A DNA stretch of 64,000 nt from Amaurobius ferox (Eukaryota > Arthropoda > Arachnida > Araneae > Amaurobiidae): positions 31,078,857-31,142,856 of the forward strand of contig OX578155.1 of NCBI GenBank assembly GCA_951213105.1, written 5' to 3'. The notes beneath the pieces are model-generated. The model ran no database searches, had not been told where the DNA came from, and saw only the letters and a list, made by a program, of their open reading frames with translations. How positions within the stretch are numbered: the stretch's first letter is position 1; each line of letters opens with the position of its first letter. Positions 55,921 through 64,000 of the stretch are shown here, in pieces. Made by a program: the position numbers and the translations under genes.

Positions 55921-56040
55921 CGGCAACCATGGCATGTTCCGAAAACGTACGCGCTATACCCCCTGCTGTGAGGTCGATTCTTCGCTATTGGCTAAGTTAG
56001 ATGACGTCATGGGCGGAGCCTAGTATACACTTTGAAGTTG
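55921..56040 (-). promoter_or_regulatory. Promoter-like block, left arm of inverted pair
   Basis: Contains ATTGG (55987-55991, a reversed CCAAT), TGACGTCA (56002-56009, a full CRE palindrome) and GGGCGGAGCC (56011-56020, GC box) within 35 bp, followed on the minus strand by conserved CGTACGCGCTATACCCC-type sequence. A nearly identical inverted copy is at 62318-62434. It lies about 0.9 kb upstream of the 8-finger gene. A core promoter and first exon is the likeliest reading; no experiment is available here. Confidence 0.6.
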
Positions 56041-56314
56041 TCTTCCAGATCACATATTAATATATAATATGGTATTCTGTGTTCGAGATTATACATGGAA
56101 AAAAATGTTTGCTATTAAATCGGGAAGAAAATTATGATAGAAAGAAATAGTGCAAAGATATAACGTTGTGTAACAATATATGGAGATATATACACGTTTG
56201 TAAAATAACAAAAATTTCTTAAATTTAGGTAAGTAGTATACGATATATTTATTACAATTTTTGCGAGTAAAATGCTGACACTGGGATGTTATACCTTATA
56301 CATCTGTAATAATC

Positions 56315-56476
56315 CGATTGAATGATTTTCTAACTTATTTTTTATAGTACCTAATGTTAGATAGAAGATCGCCGACCAAATATGAATATATCAAACGATT
56401 GAATGATTTTCTAACTTATTTTTTATAGTACCTAATGTTAGATAGAAGATCGCCGACCAAATATGAATATATCAAA
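56315..56476 (+). repeat. Perfect 81 bp tandem duplication
   Basis: 'cgattgaatgattttctaac' through 'gaatatatcaaa' occurs twice head to tail with no visible mismatch (56315-56395, 56396-56476), so the event is recent or the assembly duplicated it. Confidence 0.92.
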
Positions 56477-56681
56477 ACTTGTACTGCAATATTTCACCTG
56501 GCCTGTTTAAATAACTTAAGTGGTCAGATGTTTTTATTGTTGCATCAGTTAAATTAAAGGAGAAACTTTGATTTATTTCCTTCTAAGCTAATTAAATTTG
56601 TGTAGAAGACAGCAATATATTTTTTAATGTGATTCATAGTTCATTTGTTTATAATAGTAGTGTGTTATAGTATAAGAGTGT

Positions 56682-56741
56682 GAAAGCCCCAGGCCGTCCG
56701 GCTCGTCCAGAGGACTTGGAGCAACAAAATGGACGACCGGC
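56682..56741 (-). mobile_element. 60 bp SINE-tail micro-insertion
   Basis: A GC-rich 60 bp insert flanked by the perfect 14 bp duplication TAGTATAAGAGTGT (56668-56681, 56742-56755). Its first part, 'aaagccccaggccgtccggc', matches the minus-strand tail of the SINE family ('gagacccagaccgtctgac'). The rest is not recognised. Confidence 0.7.
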
Positions 56742-57250
56742 TAGTATAAGAGTGTAAAGATGTTATACAAATTAATGAAATTACTAATAACATTAATATA
56801 TATTCTATATGTATATACAAAGTTGTAATTTAAATAGCATATATATGAAGTTTCATTTCAATTGTATGGGTGTTGATTTTGAGATTTTATTGATATTAAG
56901 TAACATTCTGAAGAAAGTAAACACTAATAGCCATTATCTAATGTTTATGAAACACTTTGAAGTTTGATCTGTACCCAGTAATGAGCTGCCAAATTTTTAA
57001 CAGCCAGTAAGCTATTATGGAAGATTATGGTTTCAAATGCTATTATTCTTCGCAGTTCACACTAACATAATATACATTTATTGTGCATTTAGAATTCATT
57101 TGGTGTTCGAGATAAAATTATTTACATTTTAACTCGTTGTTGTTTCTTATAACCTCCTGATTTCGATGGGCATTTTAACTCTTAAACATGTTTATTTCAA
57201 ATTAGGTTTAAAATTTAACAACCAATATTTAAACTTTGGAAATGTTTAAT

Positions 57251-57394
57251 AACAATTACATGTGTATTATCCTTTGAATTTTGAACATACAAAATTTTGA
57301 TATTCAAATTTAAAAGGCATGTAACAATTACATGTGTATTACACTTTGAATTTTGAACATACAAAATTTTGATATTCAAATTTAAAAGGCATGT
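57251..57394 (+). repeat. 72 bp tandem duplication
   Basis: 'aacaattacatgtgtatta' to 'aatttaaaaggcatgt' is present twice, offset by 72 bp, with about one mismatch. Confidence 0.9.
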
Positions 57395-60300
57395 ATTGAT
57401 ACATCATTCAAATTTTTCAGAACATTTTGAATTTAACTCAACGTTAATTCAATTAAAATCCTCTTTACACTTGCTATTCTGTATAACACATCCGAAATAT
57501 AAAACCTGAAATTTTATTTTTCAATCTCTTGAATAATTTCAGTTTGAAACATTTAGTCAAAATATTATTAATTTCTAAACCCAAAATTATTTATTTGAAA
57601 CAAATATTAATTTCAATATCTTTATTACTTCAACAACTATAATTCGATTTAGATAATATATTACTATCTAATCTTAACGAAATACTTTAGCATCGGTTGG
57701 ACGCAGTGATAACTAGTCAAACTTTTAACTGGTATATGTATTTTCAGCTTCATTATATCTCATTACATCAGGATAAATCTGATAACATCATTATTAACTA
57801 GGTAAGTCAATTTGCATCTATTCATGCATCCTAGGATATCAAATCCATCTTCATATAAAATTAAATTAGTAACTACTGTCTATTATTTTCAAAAACAGCA
57901 TTCAGTAAGTTGATTTAAAATATCTGTTGGATAAACTCCTTCTTTATAAACATGTTATAAATTGAAATTAGGTAATATCATGCAACATTATTATTATGCA
58001 GTTAAAGTTGTTCAAACAGATTGTACTGTTAAACAGAAAATGCATATTTTTAACTATAGTAAAGCACTATTTATACACTACTCTAGGGACCAGTGAAATA
58101 AAGCGTATACCTGTGAAAATATGTAATTGAAATTAATGTCACTGGTTAGGAATGTTTGACACGAGCTATGTAAAAATGCATATAAATGATGTATGTACTG
58201 TATTTCAAATATTTGAAATTTAATATTGACTGATTAGAATAGGAAATTGGACTATATAAGATTTAACAAAATATTTGAAACATTTTCATGTAAATAAAAT
58301 TAAAATTTGTTTTGATTTGACAACAAATTATGAATTTTATACAAATATTGAAATTAAAATATAACTATCCATATTTCATTACCTGATGATAATTCAATTG
58401 AGTAGTAGAAAATTAGTACTAACTTTTGAATCATTTGTGAGATATCAGTGATATCAGTGATTACAAAAGTACACATGCTTATCTCAAAAGCATTCAATTC
58501 GAAAATAAGAATATTTAAAACAAAAACATGTAAATTCATTGATAGTTCAAATATTTGATCATATTACAATATTTTCCTTTAACGTTAGTATTATGTGTGT
58601 AACAGTAGCATAGCATCCCCAGGCAATTCTTTTTTTGAGGAAGAGGAGGGGGGGGGGGGGAGTTAAATTGGTAACCAAACAGTTTGCTTCCCATTTCGCT
58701 AAATATAATTTCTCTGAACTTAAATGGGTTTCTAGGGCATATGATTTCCCTACTTGGTAATGCTATTGGTGTGTAGAGACAAAAAATATTTCTTAAATAT
58801 ATTTCTATAATTTTAAAGAATCAAGGGTACTTCCTTATTATAACAGCCCCCGAGAATGAATCACCAAGCGTCCCAGATTTATCGCCAAGGTAGGTTGTAA
58901 AATCTCACCAAACGTTTGCAGTCCTAAAGAAACAGCACGTGTTTATATTATTGTAATATTGCTTTTTCGTTAATGAAAACCTTGGCGAAATCTTAACTGC
59001 GACCTTGGCTCAATCGGATTTATAGGAGCCACTATAATAAGATAGTACTGAATCAAGCTATATATACAATTTCTTTCTAATAATACAATGATTCTAGCTA
59101 AAACTAAATCTGCTTTTCAATTTCTTCGTCTACAGTTACAATTGCAATATATAGATATTAGTTTATTAAATGGAATGTTTTTATTTACTTTTGAAATTTA
59201 TTATTACCTTTACTCTAAGGCAGGAATTTACTTTTATGCATCAAAATTCTATTATCTGTACTACTGATGGGAAAAAATCAGTACAAATAAGATAACCATA
59301 TGCATTACCTAAAAAACATATTTTAGTTCATCCGGTGAACAATATCTTGAAAAATTATAAATATTTAATCAACTGAACCTGATTGACTAATACCTACTTA
59401 ATCAAATTTAAAACATTATAATTTTTATTACATAGTGTTTATGTTAATCCATGTCTAGCCAATCCGAATTTCTTATAGAAAGCTGAAGGTTAATTAGGTC
59501 CTTGTAAATTGATCATCATTCAATGAATCGTGAGTACAGTTAACCAAATTTAAAAGGTAGTTGCAAAGTTTACGGTTAGTACATTACAAGGGCAGATTCA
59601 GGCAGAAATAAAAAGGGATTTACTTCGACACGTTTCTTTTATTGAACATTTGTTTTTGTAGTATATCAGTAAATAGTTATCGAAACTGATAATTTTTTTT
59701 TGATTAATCATAAAATGAAGCAAACTAGCCTGATAAAATGAATTTTATGCCATTTTGGGATTTATGACATTGCAATAAACTTTTATAATTGAATCTATAG
59801 AATCACAAGAAATGACACATATATCTGAAAAAGGGGGGGGGGGGGGGTAACTGCCACAATGACCCATACCTGGATCTACATTAAGTTTCTTGTTACCATT
59901 ATAGATATCAGATATTCTATATTGACAAATGCATAATAAATAAGCATGAAACTAGTCCAAGAATGCTCATGCTGGTATCTGTGTAATAGGAATATCACCC
60001 ATATTTTTTAGAATGCCTCTTATAGATGGGCTTTGTGCTTATAAACTTTGCCTTTGCAGCTTCATGTGGCTTGAGCAAAATTGTATATGAATTTTGAGCC
60101 GGCCACATGGAAGAACTGAAAATGTTAGTTCGCATAGAAATTCTAAAAAATTGTGGTGCATGCTAACTTTCATGCTACCACTGCAAATTTTGACTATTTC
60201 ATGATGACGAGCATATAATAAGTGACAAACTAGTCCATGGATGCTAGTATCTGCAATAGGAGTGTCTTCTCCAATATATCCTATTCACAAATTGATATAT

Positions 60301-62317
60301 TAGAATGTTGCAAAACTGTAAGAGCAAAACAGTTTTATCAAGTTATTTTCATAAAAAATATTATGACTGGAGAAACACATATGAGCAAGATAAATAGCAG
60401 ATCTATTTTGAAGTTGAAATTGGGGCTGCAGCTAATATATTTCACATGACGTCTTTGATGAACAAGTATTTTAGCTATATTTCAGGCATTTAAAACTAAC
60501 TTGAATGCACTAACTCGGAAAGCTGTATCTATTTACTCATATTTGTTTCTATTCACCTATTACGTGTACATATATTACGTAGATGGTTATCATAGAGACA
60601 AAATATCAATTTAGAATGTTCTGATATTAAAATATGGAATTATATGAGGGTTTTGCTGTCTAAGAAAAGTTGAAACCACTTTATGTGAAATATCAGTTAG
60701 CACAAACTGTAGGCTAGGCACTATCAGTGCATATTATATATTCTATTATATACCTATTTATTTGTTACATATAAAGTAGTTAACATGAAATTTGAATTAA
60801 TGTAAAAAAAAAAGCTATTCCTCTAAAAGTCAAATTTTTCAGGTAACACACTAAGTTAGAGTGCAAATCTCAACTAGCTTGTTTATTTCTAGTGATATCA
60901 ATTCAAATCCATAGCATCTATTCTATTGGTATATAACTTTTTAATACTTCTGTAAAGAAACCAGGCATAAAAAAATTAGGTGACAAATCAGATTCTTCAA
61001 GAAAGTATTACAAATTTATATTCTCAAAAGCAGCAGTTTATTTATTTTGATCTATTGGTATCTTTTATTCACATAGAAACAAGGAGCGAGCATTAAAGAA
61101 CTAGAGTCAGTATGTACATACTGATTGTCAAAATTTTCAATGTTCAAGTATCAGTTGTTACATTAAAAATGTTTGAAGTAAATAAAAGTTTAATAAAGAA
61201 TGCCAAGAAATTAAGTTATATATTTAAAAGTATGCATTGGTTGTGACGGATGGACTTACCTGGTTAAAGATACCTCCCCCCCCCCCAACTACAGGAAAAA
61301 ATCTATTTTTTTTTTTTAATTACACTAAATCAAGACACAAATCATATTGTAATTGTTAATGTGTGTAAAAACTTCCTCAAAATCCAGAAGAAGGTGTATT
61401 GAAGTACTTTAATTGTAAATCCATTGACGCAGTTTTATAAAAATATAGGTATGTCATTCTTTTGGTTTTGCCACTTTGTTATCTTTCGGTTAGTGACAGT
61501 GGCATAGCATTACTCACACCTATTCAAATGGTAAAGAAACCAATATGCATATCTATTTGTTTAGAATTTAATGGGAACAGCAAATAATTGATATATATAT
61601 AATTTTCGAAGCATATCAGTTATTAAAAATTTTTAGCATAGAAAATTATTAGCACATCACTGGGTATATAGCGTGGGATGGATTACCCACCCTCTACACT
61701 AAATATTTTACCCAGGATTACATTGTAAGCCTGCATGTTTATTAATTTCAGATTAATTTTTTAGAATAATTTCCACATTTTTTGTCCAAAATATTCCATT
61801 GTATGGCTTTTTCTTTTAAATCAAACACATAGTTTTGTTTACAAACTTGCATAAATATTTGAAACCGACTTCAAAAAAGGTTATAGTAACCCATATTTAA
61901 ACAGTTATATATTTTGTTTTGGATAGGTAACTTGCTTTTTTGAAGTTAAAACATTAATAAAATAAAACAAATTGCCTCAAGTGCTATAAGTCATCAATGA
62001 AAATAGGATTAAAAAGTTGCGATACACGTACGGAATACAATATAAAATGGGCATAAGGTGCCTTTAATAAACATAATACATATAACACAAGCATTTTAAA
62101 CTGTATGCTGTATATAATTTTTTTCCCGTAAATGAAGCATTTTTATCATTGATCAAGTCGTAATAATAATAATATATTTTATTTAATTCTTTAGTTTAAA
62201 ATCATATCAAAAGCAAATAAATATGTGTGTATGAAGTAAAATACATGACGAAATGTATGTAAGGAAAATGTAAACACGTATAATCTCGAAGACGACAGAT
62301 TTTGTCTTAAACTGTCA

Positions 62318-62434
62318 AACTTCAAAGTGTATACTAGGCTCCGCCCATGACGTCATTTAACTTAACCAATAGCGAAGAACCGGCCTCACAGCAGGGGGGT
62401 ATAGCGCGTACGTTTTTGGAACAGGCGCAACCAT
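62318..62434 (+). promoter_or_regulatory. Promoter-like block, right arm of inverted pair
   Basis: Reverse complement of 55921-56040 with few changes: GGCTCCGCCC (62338-62347), TGACGTCA (62348-62355) and CCAAT (62366-62370), then 'gcgcgtacgtttttggaaca'. It is oriented towards the zinc-finger gene at 63289, about 0.86 kb downstream. Confidence 0.6.
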
Positions 62435-63275
62435 GAAGGGTTGAGAGTAGGAGTGGCCACTAGAGCCATTACTTTTCTAGAGACACTGAGAGTTTTCTAA
62501 TGGTATCGCCATCTGGTGTATATTTTGAAAATTAAATTGTTTTAAAATAAATGCATTTGAGTTTGAAAAAAAAATTTCATTTTAACTAGTTTCATTTGTA
62601 TTGAAAATACATTTTTAAAAATGCAATCAGTGTTAATTTTTTTTTCATCTCTAAGAATTAGAATAGAATTACTTATTCATTAATGTTCAAAATATAGCCT
62701 TATAAGAATTTCGGGATATGAACTTATTAAAATCTTTATAACATTATCTGTAATTTTATTTTATTTGATGTATTCCTGCTATGAAGTCGAGTCCAGGACA
62801 ATTTGTAAATGGTCTCCAATTTTTAGTTGTTAGATTAGTCTCCAAAAAGTATCTAAATATGATGCTGTCATATGTAGTTAAGTACTAATTGTTTATTAAA
62901 CTGTCGAATAAAATAAAGCAAAACTATATTGACATGGTCGCAAGTTATCATGGTGAGACTGTGTAGAGCACAACTTTTAATGAGAAATATAGGTTTCTGG
63001 GAATCCCCAATTTGTGAGACTCCTAAATCATAAGCATCATAATTAATCTGTTAATTACTGTCTTAATTTTTCATTGCTAGAAGAAATATACTAATAATTA
63101 GAAATCTACAGTCAAGGCTGCATTGTTAGAGTTTTTAAGTACCTGATGTTATTCTCAGTGATCATAATTTCTTGTTAGAGGATTGTACATGAGTGTATTT
63201 GCATGCTCAATAGATACTCAGGCTTTGTCATTTAAATAATTGTATCGCTAACACTACACCAACTGTCTTTTCAAG
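62435..63275. other. Probable leader and first intron of the right-hand zinc-finger gene
   Basis: Non-coding. A 3' splice site 'caactgtcttttcaag' ends at 63275, 13 bp before the first ATG. ATCGCCATCTGGTG at about 62505-62518 matches the recurrent CTCF-like word seen elsewhere in the window. Confidence 0.4.
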
Positions 63276-63288
63276 TGAAGTTTGCCAA

Positions 63289-64000
63289 ATGGATGTCAAT
63301 ACAATTAGTAAAACCATCAGATATCGTCAGCATGTATACAAAACTCCCTATGTTTGTGAATTCTGCCCAGCAGCATTTACGTACAAGATAAGTCTGAATT
63401 ATCATTTACATTTACATAGTGAAAAAAAACCATTTTTTTGTAACATTTGTCAAAAGAGTTTCTTCATTAAGTACAGTTTTACTCGTCATTTACGTCATGC
63501 ACATACACAAAAGAAATTATATGCTTGTAAAATATGCCAAAGAGAATTTTCAAGGAAAACAATTTTGATTATTCATCAATCTAAGCACTCATGTAAAGAA
63601 CTATACACATGTGATTTATGTGAAATAAGTTTTCCGTCAATATGTTCTTTCAATATTCATAATCATATTCATAATACAAAAAAAACATTTATTTGTGATA
63701 TATGCAAAGCAAAGTTTTCATGGAGGGCTAGTTTAGTTGTTCATTATGGTGAGCATGCTATACAAAATGATGATTTTCACACAAATTCCAATGCAAAGGT
63801 TAATTTAAAGAGTAATTTACAAAAATATTATGAAGAAAAATCATTTTTGTGTGTTCAATGCCAAAAGGCATTTTCTTCAAAGGGTCGTTTAAAGCAACAT
63901 TTAAGAACACATGAAAAAAGAGTTTTGTGTATTCACTGTTCTAAATTGTTTTCTACAAAGTCTCGTTTAAATCAACACTTAAAAACACATTCTGTAGAGA
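63289..64000 (+). CDS. C2H2 zinc-finger protein, partial (at least 7 fingers)
   Basis: The frame opens at ATG 63289 and is still open at the window edge, giving 237 residues. Seven C2H2 units are visible: YVCEFCPAAFTYKISLNYHL, FFCNICQKSFFIKYSFTRHL, YACKICQREFSRKTILIIHQ, YTCDLCEISFPSICSFNIHN, FICDICKAKFSWRASLVVHY, then after a linker of about 30 residues FLCVQCQKAFSSKGRLKQHL and VLCIHCSKLFSTKSRLNQHL. Linkers are mostly not TGEKP, so fingers may dock less regularly than in the 14-finger protein. Expected nuclear DNA-binding role. It is transcribed away from the 8-finger gene at 54324, and both have similar promoter-like blocks upstream. Confidence 0.9.
   Translation, partial: MDVNTISKTIRYRQHVYKTPYVCEFCPAAFTYKISLNYHLHLHSEKKPFFCNICQKSFFIKYSFTRHLRHAHTQKKLYACKICQREFSRKTILIIHQSKHSCKELYTCDLCEISFPSICSFNIHNHIHNTKKTFICDICKAKFSWRASLVVHYGEHAIQNDDFHTNSNAKVNLKSNLQKYYEEKSFLCVQCQKAFSSKGRLKQHLRTHEKRVLCIHCSKLFSTKSRLNQHLKTHSVE

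Larger units (their letters stand above)
56041..62317. other. AT-rich interval between two divergent zinc-finger genes
   Basis: 6.3 kb with no supported gene. Small tandem duplications lie at 56315 and 57251, a 60 bp SINE-related insert at 56682, G/C runs at about 58650-58661, 59835-59847 and 61267-61280, and a weak family-A-like trace at about 58870-58920. A diverged direct repeat links about 59938-60000 with 60210-60270 ('aaactagtcca' blocks). Confidence 0.5.

Noticed and set aside
60237..60449. A 70-codon plus-strand frame
   Set aside because: No domain, AT-rich codons, and it overlaps a diverged direct repeat.
55921..62434. A 6.5 kb DNA transposon with 120 bp terminal inverted repeats
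   Set aside because: No target duplication was found outside the arms and no transposase inside. The position of each arm upstream of a zinc-finger gene fits duplicated promoters better. It is kept as the alternative in the findings.

Overview
This is AT-rich, intron-bearing eukaryotic DNA with no operons and no dense coding. Three arrays of C2H2 zinc fingers, mariner, Tc1, hAT and P-like elements, tRNA-headed SINEs and THAP-type sequence all fit an arthropod. A chelicerate, perhaps a spider, is my best guess, but no gene here is diagnostic. Most of the window is nested repeats. Only three protein genes look intact, all C2H2 zinc-finger genes: 32828-34075 (+, 14 fingers), 54324-55043 (-, 8 fingers) and 63289 to past the right edge (+, at least 7 fingers).

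Layout. 1-9960: a 363-390 bp tandem repeat, broken by a 3.7 kb hAT element with a perfect 8 bp target duplication, is part of a large interrupted inverted repeat. Its centre holds a 5S-rRNA-headed SINE; its right arm holds a dead Tc1 and a LINE-like fragment. 11-15 kb: two short-TIR DDE elements, SINEs with perfect target duplications, and AT-rich filler. 16-24 kb: several copies of repeat family A, a mariner with a damaged catalytic residue, a long element of family C, and a Tc1 that split an A copy. 24-29 kb: a P-like THAP element nested in a palindromic TA-flanked element, then a 0.6 kb direct duplication. 30-32 kb: a second C element with SINEs inside. 32-37 kb: the 14-finger gene, a decayed hAT of the ZMYM1/DUF4371 type, and a weak candidate exon. 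38-46 kb: an old SINE, fold-back repeats and three family B copies. 47-53 kb: a mariner remnant with DD41D spacing and a 4.06 kb non-coding hAT element with an 8 bp target duplication. 53-64 kb: two divergently oriented zinc-finger genes, each about 0.9 kb downstream of one arm of an inverted 120 bp block carrying CCAAT, CRE and GC-box motifs.

The zinc-finger proteins are presumably nuclear DNA-binding factors. The mobile elements are mostly broken: frameshifts, in-frame stops, or catalytic residues replaced. Nested insertions give a relative order of events. The best leads are the duplicated promoter-like block of the divergent zinc-finger pair, the 5S/tRNA chimeric SINE, the shared ground plan of repeat families A, B and C, and two long near-perfect hairpins.
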